Assembly: GCA_946807835.1 (NCBI GenBank)
Contig: OX327705.1
Coordinates: forward strand, 15,840,501-15,904,500
Length of the DNA: 64,000 nt
Reading direction: 5' to 3'
From: Ailanthus altissimus
Taxonomy: Eukaryota; Streptophyta; Magnoliopsida; Sapindales; Simaroubaceae
This document shows positions 11,066 through 23,085 of this stretch, piece by piece. Each line of letters begins with the position of its first letter. The stretch's first letter is position 1. The translations under genes and the position numbers were made by a program. A model generated the notes under the pieces. That model was not told where the DNA came from. It did not search any database and saw nothing but the letters and a program-made list of their open reading frames with translations.

Positions 11066-12100
11066 TGTTCTTGTAACAATAAATCTATTAGTGCCGCACC
11101 TCTAAAAAAAAAAAATGCTTTCCCCTTCTCTGGCGGCTCCTTTTGTTTCACCACCACGATTTAGCTCTTCAGCTTCCTTTTCTTTTTTCTTTATAGTTTT
11201 TTACCTTTTTTTCCTGTTTCGAAGTTATTTCCGATCAGTTTCCGTTCTCCCTCCACTTCTCCGATGGCCGTACTCGTCAACAACCCAACATGGTCTAGAA
11301 GCCATGCTGTCGCCACGCTATACCGCAAGGCCATTGCACTGATCGACACCTCTAGCCAGCGCGCCTCTTGGCGGCCAAATAGCTTTTCGAGTCCGTTGTT
11401 GTGTAACATCTATTTTCTCCAATGAAAGGCCCCTCCTCAACCGATGCTTGACTGGATCCAGCCGGCATCGTGTCCCCCCCGTCGCTCTTCCCAGCGGCCA
11501 TACAGCTTATCGTCTCTTTCAGCCATGGTGGTCGATCTAAGAAAGAATCGGCTTGGGTTGCTGCCAACTCCGGCCCGCCACCGATGAGTGCTCTTTTTTT
11601 GCTCTGTCTCTCCTTCTTTTGCTCTGTCTCATTGCTACTACCTGACCACCAAGCTTCGCCACTGGCTACCTCACGAATTTACACATATTGCGGTTGTTGT
11701 TTAGTTGTTAGATACTGTAGTAGATTGGGTTTGAGAAATCTTTAATTGTATTGTGGAGGGTTTTTTGTAATTTTAGTAGTACATTACACAACAATCCTCC
11801 GGTGTGAGGTAGTTTTTCTCTTTATGAGATAGTCTTCCTTTTTATGAGATTAAATTCTTCATGTGTGAAGGTTGGTTTTTCCCATTCGTAACATAGGGTA
11901 GATATTCTTCTGGGGATAGGTCCATTGAGACCTGTTATATCTTCGCTTCTGGAGCAGTAGGTTCAAGCGAGCCATGAAAGTTTTATTTAATTCTTGTAAA
12001 GTGTCACGATAATTGTCTTATATATATCAGCAAACCTACTATATGTAATATTGTAAAAATGCTTATAATATTACATCTAAAATTTCAAAAAAAAAATCAA
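11066..12100. other. GC-richer insertion within the minisatellite
   Basis: About 1 kb of contrasting composition interrupts the minisatellite. It has a pyrimidine-rich leader-like portion (11115-11260), a GC-rich part with no convincing protein (11260-11690), then AT-rich DNA ending in a short hairpin ATGTAATATT...AATATTACAT (about 12041-12075). The same minisatellite resumes after it, so this is an insertion, but I found no TSD or terminal signature. It may be a transposon remnant or transduplicated UTR-like DNA. Confidence 0.45.
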
Positions 12101-12594
12101 GTTTATTTACATTAAATTTATAATTTCAAATTTAATTTCAATTTCAATTACATAAAATGTAATAATTTCAATTCTATTTCTAATTTTAATTACGTTAAAT
12201 GTTATAATTTTAATTACGTAATCATTTATAAGTCCAAATTCAAATTCAAATTCAACTATGTTAAATATTATAATTCCAAATCCAATTTCAATTTCAATTA
12301 CATTAAATGTTGTAATTTTAATTGCAATTTTAATTACATTAAATGTTATAATTTCAATTTTAATTACATTAAATGTTGTAATTTTAATTCCAATTTCAAT
12401 GTCAATTATGTTAAATATTAAATTTTCAAATCCAATTTTAATTATGTTAAATTTTATAATTTCGATTCTAATTCTATTTTTAATTACATTAAATCTTATA
12501 ATTGCAATTCTAATTTCAAATTTAATTACATTAAATGTTATATTTTCAAATTTATTTTTAATTATGTAAAATATTATAATTTCAATTCTAATTT
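12101..12594 (+). repeat. AT hexamer-based minisatellite, block 2 (plus orientation)
   Basis: The same unit type and orientation as 10126-11065, continuing after the GC-richer insertion up to the TAAAT target duplication of the solo LTR. Confidence 0.9.
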
Positions 12595-12599
12595 TAAAT

Positions 12600-14268
12600 T
12601 ATTAAGGTGTGCACTTCGAATTTAAGTGCATGCATGTCATAGTGTACTTATTGAACAAATTTAATAATGCATGTTAGCGTACATTTGCATAGCGAAATTG
12701 TATTTAATCATTCAACAAATACACACTTAAGCAAAACAATTACAACAAGAGTTTTAGAAACTCACCCTTGAAGCCTTTCGATGAAGAAATCGATTTCGGA
12801 GCTCACACCACAATGATATGTTGAACAATTCTAGTCCCCAACGATTTAGTGGGATTGTGAAACTAGAATGATAGCCTGAAATTTCAGCATGATGATTTTT
12901 GTTCAACACTTGAACAATGACTCTCACAATTTGGTTAAATGAAAAATTAGGACTTATTGCAACATTTGCAAATCTTTTGTTTAGATATAACCAAATGGGG
13001 ACCTTTTTGTAACATTTGTAAAGTTTTTTTACACTTAGCCAATGAATGCTTGACATTTGTCAATCATATAGCCAATGATTAAGCCAAGTGTGTAATTATG
13101 AGCCATGCAAACTATTTGCATGGGTGATATTTATCACCTTTGCTTTTCCATGTATGTGTCATTTGCTCACAAATGGCTATGCATAAAACCATGTGTTAAA
13201 TTCCCATTAGTTCACCATTTTAACTAATATAATATAGTTTTAACATTTAAATCTTAACATGTGTATTTTTTTGAGAGATTCTGAAATAAATTCTGCTTTT
13301 CAAAAATTTCTTGGATTAAATCGTTTGACTTGATCTACTACCACAGTGCTTGATGAGCACAACTTATATTATGAGACTCATAGATTCATATTCGTTTTTC
13401 TTACGAAACTTTTTCGCAAGTCCATGAATGATGCTCTACACACATATTATGGATATTATAGAATAGTGCATTCAACCACATAAGTTGAGGTCAAGTTTTT
13501 TTCATGGTTTACGCTTACGGCCATAAGACTTTTTGAAGTACAATCTCGGAGCATCTAGATATATAACTCATATATTTAAACTTACGGATTTCATATCTAC
13601 GTACATCGGACTCTACCAGCATCAAATCATTACTCGACGATACCCAAATGTCAGACTATGAAAGGTCTCTGAGATATATGAAATTAAAGTATAGTGATTA
13701 CTCACAAGTCCACTGTAGTGCTCAGGTCAAAAGATCATAAATACTACTCAACTTGAGAAAACTCTCTATTGACAGCTCTATGAGATGTCTATTGGAGGTC
13801 CTCATGAGTTTGTTCACTACCTAGTTCTCACTCAATATCTATATGCCTATAAGAGCTTCCGCAAAGCTCATGGTATTTTAAGACTAATCGTCTAGCCAAT
13901 CTAAATATAAACATACACTGATCTAGAAGGTATACCAATCAACTCATGTCAGCAGTTATAGATCAAGAACAGTATTTTTGAGAATATACTACATAATGAC
14001 ATTTTTTAGCACCATTTGCAACTCCTTGCAACTATGTCATTACTAATATATTTTCAAATCTTTATCTCATTTCAAACAAGGTCTTAACTTTTAGAATGCT
14101 AACTCTTAGTACTGACCTAAACTCCTTTAGATTTACAATATCAGAAAAATAGCAAGCTTAGTACCATATAATTAAATATTAATAATTTATTTAAAATGTT
14201 CATTGTATAAATATTAAGCAATAAATATTCATATAAAATAGAATGGCACATGAGCACCATTTCTAACA
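12600..14268 (-). mobile_element. Solo LTR, minus orientation (same family as 17046-19208)
   Basis: 1669 bp, flanked by the 5-bp duplication TAAAT at 12595-12599 and 14269-14273, inserted into the minisatellite. The end at 14268 reads CTAACA. In reverse complement its start (TGTTAGAAATGGTGCTCATGTGCCATTC in the minus direction) matches the start of the element at 17046, and internal blocks match too (the AAAGGAGTTTAG block and the CCTTGAAGCCTTT block). The outer base at 12600 has decayed from TG to TA. No internal genes are present, so it is best explained as a solo LTR left by LTR-LTR recombination. Confidence 0.75.
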
Positions 14269-14273
14269 TAAAT

Positions 14274-14860
14274 TTAATTTTTATTACGTTAAATGTTATA
14301 ATTTTAATTCTAATTCTAATTCTAATTCTAATTCTAATTCTAATTCTAATTCTAATTCTAATTTTAATTTTAATTTTAATTACGTTAAATATTATAATTG
14401 AAAATTTAATTTAAATTTCAATTATGTTAAATGTTATAATTTCAATCCCAATTTTAATTTTAATTACGGAAAATATTATAATTCGAATTCAAATTTAAAT
14501 TCAATTTTAGTTACGTTAAATGTTATAATTTCAAATCCAATTCAATTATATAAAATGTTATAATTATAATTTTAAATTTAAATTCAATTTTAATTATGTT
14601 AAATGTATAATTCCAACTCCAATTTCACTTTTAATTACGTTATATGTTATAATTTCAATTCTAATTTTGATTTCAATTATGTTAAATGTTATAATTTCAA
14701 ATCTAATTTTTAATTATATTGAATGTTATAATTCCAATGCCAATTTCAATTTCGATTATGTTATATGTTATAATTCCTATTCCAATTGTAAATTCAATTT
14801 TAATTATAACGAATATTATAATTCTAATTCTCTAATTTTAATTTCAACAAATTTGAAATT
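14274..14860 (+). repeat. AT hexamer-based minisatellite, block 3 (plus orientation)
   Basis: Continuation of the same minisatellite after the solo LTR. It contains a nearly pure run of about nine TTCTAA hexamers at 14306-14363, the most homogeneous patch of the family in the window. Confidence 0.9.
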
Positions 14861-15150
14861 GAATGTGAATTATTTATTGTGGAAATTGAAAATGTGGATT
14901 TGTTATATATTTTAGAAATTAAAAGTTGTTAAGATACTCAAATAAATTCCTTAAAAATTAAAAAATATCCAAAATATAAAAACACATAAAAAAGAAAAGT
15001 AAAGGACAAAACCAACCCAAAAACTTCAATTTAGTGCAATACAAAAAGAATTTTTTTAAAAAAACAAAGAAGGCAAAAACATAAGAAAATTGGACTAAAT
15101 TTAGGACATGGGCCAATAAATCCAACTGATTAAAAAAAGGCCATGTCCTG
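14861..15150. other. AT-rich spacer
   Basis: A-rich spacer between the minisatellite and the 231-bp array; no gene or element end is seen. Confidence 0.4.
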
Positions 15151-17045
15151 AACCTTCATTGTGAGTATATGTATGTCCTTACTCGTACCAAAATTAGTTT
15201 CAATTTTTTGCACTTTTCACCAAATAAACTGTGAGTATATCCCTACTTTAGATGATTGAATAGATGACGATTATTATATTGGATTGTATCATATTATTTG
15301 AAAGTTGTCTTATTTTTTTATAGTGTAGTATTGCAGTCCCCATTACAAACAACATGGTCGATAGACAAAATTTCATCCATTATACTCCAAGTTGCGTAAC
15401 CACCTCTTTATATATGTTTCCACTTGCAAGAAAGAAGTTCCTAGTATTTGCATCTGTCACCATCTCTGATGTAAGCATATCCTTAGTAATGAAAATTGAA
15501 TAGATGAAGATTATCATATTATCCAAAACCTTTCTTATTGTCTTTAGTACAAGATTTTAGTCCCCATTACAAACAACATAGTCTAATGAACACATATTCA
15601 CCCATTATGCATGAATTTGTGGGTGTTCAACTACTGCTTTATATATATTTCCACTTGTAGGAAAAATGTTCCTAGTATTTGCACCTATATCATCTCTATT
15701 GTGAGTATATCCCCATTAATAAAAATTAAATAGATGAAGATTATCATATTATCTAAAAGATTTTTTGTTGTCTTTAATACAAGATTTTAGTCCCCCATTA
15801 TAAATAACATGGTCTGCTAAACAAAATTTCATTTGTTATGCACAAAGTTGTGGGTGCGCCATAACTACTTTATATATGCCCCTACTTGCAGGGACGGTAT
15901 TCCAATTATTTATACTTGTCACCAACTTTAGTGTGAGTATATCCCAACTAATAAAAATTGAATAAATAAAGATTATCATATTATCTAAAATCTTTATTGT
16001 TGTTCCTAATTTAAGATTTCAGTCTCCATTACAAACAACACGGTTTGGTGGACTCAATTTCATTCATTATACACTAAGTTATGGGTGTGCAACCACTGTT
16101 TTATTATGTTTTTCACTTGTAGGAAAGGTGTTCCTAGTATTTTCACCTGTCACTAACTCCACTGTGATTATATCCCCAATAATGAAATTAAATAGATGAA
16201 GATTATCATATTATCCAAAAGCTTTCTTATTATCCCTAGTGCAGGATTTTAGTCTCCATTACAAAGAATATAGTTTGATGAACAAAATTTCACCCGTTAT
16301 GTACCAAGTTGTGGGTGAGCAATATCTACTTTATGTATGTCTCTACTTGTAGGAAATGTGTTACAAGTATTTGTACCTGTCCCCAACTCTAGTGTGAGTA
16401 TATCCCCACTAATAAAAATTAAATAGATGAAGATTATCATATTATCTAAAAACTTTCTTATTATCCCTAATGCTGAGTTTCAGTCCTTATTACAAATAAC
16501 ATGGTTTGGTTGACTCAGTTTCACCAGTTATACATCAAGTTGTGAGTAAGGAACAACCTTTATATATATACATTACCACTTGCAGGAAAGGTGTTCATGG
16601 TACTTGTATTTGTCATAAACTCCAGTTTAAGTATATCCCCAATAAGAAAAATTATATAAATGAAGATTATTATATTATCCAAAAGATTTCTTGTTATCTT
16701 AGTACAAGAGTTTAGTCCTTATTACAAACAATATAGTCTGATAAATAAAATTTCACCCGTTATGCACTAAGTTGTGAGTGCATAATAATCGCTTTATGTA
16801 TATCCCCACTTGTAGAAAAAATGTTCTTAGTATTTGTACTTGTCTCCAACTCATGTGTGAGTTTATCCCCACTAAATAGATGAAAATTATCATATTATCT
16901 AAAAACTATCTTGTTGTCCCTGGTACAAAATTTGAGTTTCCATTAGAAACAACATAGTCTAATGAATGAAATTTCACCCATTATGTACTAAGTTGTGGGT
17001 ACGCCAATAACCGCTTTATCTTTGTCCCTTCTTCTAGGAAATGTA
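15151..17045 (+). repeat. Satellite array of about 231-bp units, left part
   Basis: The landmark GTGAGTATATCCCC recurs near 15231, 15471, 15701, 15932, 16163, 16393, 16625 and 16856, that is every 230-232 bp apart from one 240-bp step. Each unit also carries GAAGATTATCATATTATC, a CCATTACAAACAACATGGT block, a TTATGCACCAAGTTGTGGGTG block and a CCACTTGCAGGAAAGGTGTTCC block. Units differ by many point changes, so the array is old. There is no coding capacity. Confidence 0.92.
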
Positions 17046-19208
17046 TGTTGGAGCTAGTGCTCACGTGCCATTATAATATTGTATGAATATTAATTGTTAA
17101 TATTTATACAATAAATATTTTGAAAAAAAATTGTTAATATCATATTTATATAGTATAATGCTTGTAACATTACATACATTATTTGATCTGAAATAGTTCA
17201 GATCTGGTCTAAAGGAGTTTAGACCAGAACTAATAGTTAGCAAATCTGAGAGTTATAAATGCTAAGAGTTAGCAGGTTATAAGAGTTAGCGAGGTTTAAA
17301 GAGTTAGAACTTTATCTATAATGGAACAAAGATATGAGAGTATACTTATAATGACATAGTTGTAAAAAGTTACAATAGATGCTAAGAAATGTCATTATAT
17401 AAGTATGTCTCATACATAATATTCCTGATCTATGATCACTAATGAGGGTCTATCAGTGAATCATATTATATAGATTAGTGTATGTCTATATTTGACTGGT
17501 TCAGATAGTTGTTCTTAGCTGACCATGAGCTTAGAGCTTATATAGGTATGCGGGTATCCAGTCAGGACTGGATACTGAACAGACTTACGAAGACCCTAAT
17601 AGATATCCTATGAAGCCATCAAAGGAAAGTCCTCTCAAGTTGAGTAGTATTCGTGGTCCTTTGACTTGAGCATCACGGTGGTCTTGTGAGTAATCCACCA
17701 TGCTTTGGTTTTGCATATGGCAAAGACCTTACATGGTCTGACCGCTATGTGTCGCTGGGTATGGTCTGATGTTCATAGAGTCTGGTGTGCGTAGATACGG
17801 GATCCGTCAGCTTACGTAGGTAAGTTGCATATCTGATGCTCCGAGATTATATTTCATGAAGTCTTGTGGCCACAAGCATAAACCCGAGAAAAGAGTTTTC
17901 CACAGGGTTAAACAATATAGGAAAAGTGTTTGCATATATTGTTTATCGAGATACGAATTTGGAGATAAGATAATGGATGAGCAAATGGAAATTTGACGGT
18001 ACTGATCTATATCCCCACACATCCAGGGTATAAATGATGGAAGGTTTATACATATACGTTATGACCTCAACTTGTATAGTCTAACACGCTGATTTGTAAT
18101 ATTCGTAACGTGTGCGTGGAGCATCAATTACGGATTCATAGAATAGTTCTATTTGACAAATTGGGTGTAGACATAGAGAGTCCTAATATGAAATGTACTC
18201 TTTGAGCACTTGGACAATTTACCATATTGAATTGTTTAATACTGAATAATTCAGCAAATTACTAAGGTTAAGTTAATTAAAGTATATGGTTAAATAGTGG
18301 GACCCACTTTAGGTTAACTTGGTAACCTAGTAAGGATATAAATGTAATTTTATTTTATAATTATTTAATTGTTAAATAATTAAAATAAATATTTATTTAA
18401 TTATTAAATAAATGATTTAACTTAACTATGGTTAAAGGTTAACCATATGATTAAGTTAAGTTAAGTTAACCTTACTTAATGGTTAAGTAAATGTTAACCT
18501 AACCATGGTTAAATTAGTTAACTATGGTTAGAATATTTAAATATTTATTAACTTAAGGGTTAAGTTAAACTAACCTAACTAAGGTTAAATGTTAACTAAA
18601 GTTAGGTTAAGTTAAATTAAATGCCAATGAAATTTAAATTAGTTTGAAATTTATGCATTAGTATATAAAGAGAAATAAAATTCAAAATTCAAAAACTTTT
18701 AGGATTTTAGATTTTGCAATTTTGGTAGCCATTTCAATTTGAGAAATTGAAATTCTTTGTTTTGTGTTTTACATGTTAGAACAACAAAACAAATAAATAA
18801 ATAGTTACTAATTGTAATAACTAAAGTAGATTTGTTTTAATTTGTTCAAGAGTTGAATAAAAAGAAAAAAAAATTCAATTAAGTTAAAGAGTTTAACTTT
18901 GAATCAAGTTTAAGAGTTAAACAAAATGCTGGATTAACATACTGTTATTCTAGATAATCAAACCCATCCTTGTTGATTGCTAGGATTGATCAAAGATTCA
19001 TTTCATGGTGGACTTCAAGTAAATTAATCCAAAGGCTTCATGGGTTATATTTCTCAATCTCGTTTTTCATTTGATAAATATGTATTACATGTGTTCATTG
19101 TATTGTATTATTCTTTCGCTATACACATATATGTATGAGATATGTATATTTTTTGTATGATGAACACATCCCACATGCAAGCACCCTAGAATAATCCAAC
19201 ACCCAACA
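17046..19208 (+). mobile_element. Solo LTR, plus orientation, inserted in the 231-bp array
   Basis: 2163 bp, starting TGTTGGAGC and ending CCCAACA, flanked by the 5-bp duplication ATGTA at 17041-17045 and 19209-19213. Joining the flanks restores one satellite unit at its TTCCTAGTATTTGCAC block, proving insertion into the array. No gag-pol remnant is seen. A dense cluster of GGTTAA/TTAACC motifs lies at 18255-18620. It is homologous, in opposite orientation, to 12600-14268. Confidence 0.88.
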
Positions 19209-19213
19209 ATGTA

Positions 19214-20400
19214 TTCCTAGTATTTGCACATATCACCAACTCTAGTATGTCCCTGCTAATGAAAATTGAATACATGAAGATTATCATATTATCTTAAAGC
19301 TGTCTTGTTATCCTCTAGTGAAGGATTTCTGTCCTTATTACAAATAATATGGTGTGACGAATGAAATTTCACCCATTATACACAAAGTTGTAGGTGCAAT
19401 AACCACTTTATGTGTCCCCACTTGCAAGAAAGGTATTCTCAGTATTTGCACTTGTCATAAACTCTAATGTCAGTATACCCCACTAGTGAAAATTGAATAT
19501 ATGAAGATTATCATATTATCTTAAAGTTGTCTTGATATCCTTTAATATAGGATTTCAGTCTTTATTACAAACATTATAGTTTAACGAACGAAATTTCACT
19601 TGTCATGCATGAAGTTGTGGGTGCAAAATGACCATTTTATATATGTCTCCACTTACAGGAAAGGTGTTCCTAATATTTGCACCTACCACTAACTTCAATG
19701 TGAGTATATCCCTACATTTGGTTACTTGAATAGGTAAAGGTAAAGATACTACACATTATTGTTAAAGTTCTCTAAGTTTGGTGTTGCATTCCTAAGTCAA
19801 GATTTTAATTTTTTCACATTTACCCGTTATGCATCAAGTTATGGATGTGCAATTACTACTTTATATATGTCCTCACTTGCAGAAAATGTGTTCCTAGTAT
19901 TTACACTTGTCACCAACTCTAGCATGAGTATATTACCACATTTTGTTGCTGGAATAGGTAAAGGTAAAAATATTACACATTATTATTGGAATTCCCTAAT
20001 TTGGTATTACAATTCCTATGTCAAAATTTTATTTCTCCACATTCACCCGTTATGCACTAAGTCTCGAATTCAAACAACACATTTTGATCCACTTTCACCT
20101 GTGATGCACCAAATTATTGTTGCATAATCACATTAGATATGTCCCCAATTGTAGGAATAATATCCCTTATTTAGGCACTTTCCACTTTACTGTATTATGC
20201 ATATACCCCCACTATAGCTTGCCTCAATAGGTAAAGGTAAAGATATTATTATAATTTAGTCTTATTTTTCCAAGTTGTAAGTGCACAATGACCTCTTGAT
20301 GTTTATACCCACTTTGTTCAGACGATGCTCCTAGTATTTGCATGTTTTATCAATTGAAGAATGAGTATATCCCTACTTAATGATTGAATATTTGTATAAT
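19214..20400 (+). repeat. Satellite array of about 231-bp units, right part
   Basis: Continuation of the array interrupted by the solo LTR. Landmark sites lie near 19243, 19468, 19700, 19923, 20197 and 20361. Periodicity decays toward the right edge (spacings 225, 232, 223, 274, 164), as expected at the margin of a tandem array. Confidence 0.85.
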
Positions 20401-20880
20401 TAAATAATCTTAATTAGTCAGTAATATATACAATTATGAATTGAATATTTGCATTTATTAATTTATTAGTTTGAATAAAAATCTTTTAGAAATTTAACAA
20501 TGGTTTTGAATTATTATTTATGTATTTAATTTTTTCTATTTTCTCTTAAAATGATTTCAATTAATCTATTATAATTTTATATATTACACCAATTATGAAA
20601 AATTGCTATAATGCTAAAATCTAATTAGATTTGGATAAGATAGAATTAAATTAGATTTTAGCATTATAGCAATTATGAAAAATTGCTATAATGCTAAAAT
20701 CTAATATAATTCTATCTTATCCAAACCTATTTAATTTTATCCAATCATTTTCTTTAATATGGCATAATATGTTCTGTAAATTATACGAAATATAATTTTT
20801 TAAAAGGAATAAGATATAATATATTATTAAAATAGGAAGTATGTCATATACAACCATAGACACGGAGGATTGGAATAATA
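20401..20880. repeat. AT-rich spacer with a nested hairpin and direct repeat
   Basis: A 35-bp direct repeat lies at 20591-20625 and 20671-20705 (AATTATGAAAAATTGCTATA...). An inverted repeat with arms of about 47 bp lies at 20627-20674 and 20681-20727, with a 6-base loop (ATGAAA). The rest is plain AT-rich DNA. Confidence 0.85.
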
Positions 20881-22770
20881 GAATTTAAATTAGAAATATA
20901 ACATTTAATGTAATTCAAATTAGAATTAGAATTGGAGTTGAAATTATAAAATGTAATGTAATTAGAAATACAATTATAAAATTTAATATAATTAAAATTA
21001 AAATTAAAATTATAACATTTAATGTAATCTGAATTGCAATTATAAAATTTAATATAATTGAAATTGGAATTTGAATTTAGAATTATAATATTTAAAGAAA
21101 GTGAAATTAAAATTGGAATTAGAATTATAACATTTAACATAATAGAAATTGAATTTAAAATTAGAATTGGAATTGGAATTGGAATTATTACATTTAACAT
21201 AAGCGAAATTAAAATTAGAATTGAAATTATAACATTTAACCTAACTGAAATTGAATATAAAATTAAAATTAGAAATATAATATTTAACGTAATTAAAATT
21301 AAATTTAAAATTGAAATTAGAATTATAATATTTAACATAATTGAAATTATAACATTTAACGTACGTGAAATTAAAATTAAAATTAGAATTATAATATTTA
21401 ACATAATTAAAATTAAATTTAAAATTAAAATTAGAATTATAAAATTGAACGTAGTTAAATTAAATTTAAAATTGAGATTAAAATTATAATATTTAACGTA
21501 AGTGAAATTAAAACTGGAATTAAAATTATAAAATTTAATGTAGATCAAATTAAAATTGACATTAGAATTATAGCATTTAACTTAATTGAAAATAAAATTA
21601 GAATTGGAATGATAATATTTAATGTAATTAAAATTTAATTTAAAATTAAAATTTTAATTATAACATTTAATGTAATTAAAATTGAATTTAAAATTTGAAT
21701 TAGAATTATAACATTTAACGTAATTGAAATTGAATTTCAAATTATAACATTTAACATAATTAATATTAAAATTAGAATTGAAATTATAATATTTAATGTA
21801 ATTAAAATTAGAATTATAAGAATTATAACATTTAACGTAATTGAAATTGAAATTGAAATTGAAATTAAAATTAAAATTAAAATTAAAATTAAAATTGGAA
21901 TCGGAATTACAAAGTTTAATGAAATTGAAATTGAAATTATAACATTTAACGTAATTGAAATTGAAATTGAAATTATAACATTTAATGTAATTAAAATTTT
22001 AAATTATAACATTTAACTTAATTGAAATTGAATTTTAAATTCAAATTATAACATTTAATGTAATTGAAATTGAAATTAGATTTTGAATTATAACATTTAA
22101 CGTAATTGAAATTGGAATTTGATTTGAAATTATATCATTGTAATTGAATATTTGTATAAGAAATTATAATTATAACATTTAGCGTAATTGAAATTGAATC
22201 TGGATTTTAAATTATATAATTTAATATATTTGAAATCGAAATTATAATTACAATTTTAGCGTTTAACATAATTGAATTTGAATTTGAATTTAAAATTGTA
22301 TCATTTAAAGTAAGTGAAATTGAAATTAAAATTAAAATTATAACATTTGTTGTATTTAAAATTAAAATTAGATTAAAATTATAACATTTAATGTAATTAA
22401 AATTGAAATTAAATTTTAAATTATAATATTTAATATAATTGAATTTGAAAATAGAATTGAAATTGTATATTTAACATAATTGAAATTGAAATTGAATTTG
22501 TAGTGATAATATTTAACGTAATTTTAATAGAAATTATAATATTTAATATAATTAAATTAAAATTAGAATTGGAACCGTAACATTTAATGTAATTAAAATT
22601 AAAATTAGATTATTTAAAATTATTTGATGTAATAAAAATTAAAATATGAACCAGAATTATAACATTTAGTGTAATTGAAATTAAAATTTAATTTAAAAAT
22701 AAAATTATTTAACGTAATTAAAATTTAAATTAAAATAATAATATTTAGCATATTTAAAATTAGTTTTAAT
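20881..22770 (-). repeat. AT hexamer-based minisatellite, inverted block
   Basis: The same family as at 10.1-14.9 kb but in reverse complement: units of AACATTTAACGTAATT followed by RRAATT hexamers. About 1.9 kb. Long open frames on both strands here (20844-21548, 21058-21489) encode only I/N/L/K-rich low-complexity sequence and are not genes. Confidence 0.92.
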
Positions 22771-23067
22771 TTTATAATTACGCTTTTAAAAATTCTTAGT
22801 GAATTAAAATTATATTATAAAATATAAATTATATTGTCTTTACAATGGAATATAAAATATTATAAAAATGTATTATAAAATTAACATTAATGTTACATAA
22901 TAATAATTTTTATTAATATAACAATAATAAATAATTTATGTTAATATATATTTATCTTAAATTTATTAATTCCACAAAGGGATGTCTATTGTAAAATTTT
23001 AATTTAAAAGCTTTTATTGCATATTTAACCAAACAAAATAGGGGACATTTGATATTTTACATCAACT
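22771..23067. other. AT-rich DNA, no gene
   Basis: Unstructured AT-rich DNA leading to the LINE target site. Nothing recognisable. Confidence 0.4.
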
Positions 23068-23085
23068 TTTTCATTCACCGGGTAA
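23068..23085. repeat. LINE target-site duplication, 3' side copy
   Basis: TTTTCATTCACCGGGTAA; the partner at 26692-26709 differs at one base (T for C). Confidence 0.9.

Noticed and set aside
11470..11745. 91-codon plus-strand frame
   Set aside because: No motif, low-complexity S/L-rich; overlapping minus-strand frames are equally long.
17807..18022. 71-codon minus-strand frame
   Set aside because: Lies inside a solo LTR and is not kept in the related copy at 12.6-14.3 kb.
15151..20400. Regular repeats that might suggest a CRISPR array
   Set aside because: Units are about 231 bp, contiguous, without unique spacers, in a plant genome.
20844..21548. Open frames of 234 (minus) and 143 (plus) codons
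   Set aside because: Low-complexity translation of the inverted minisatellite, open on both strands.
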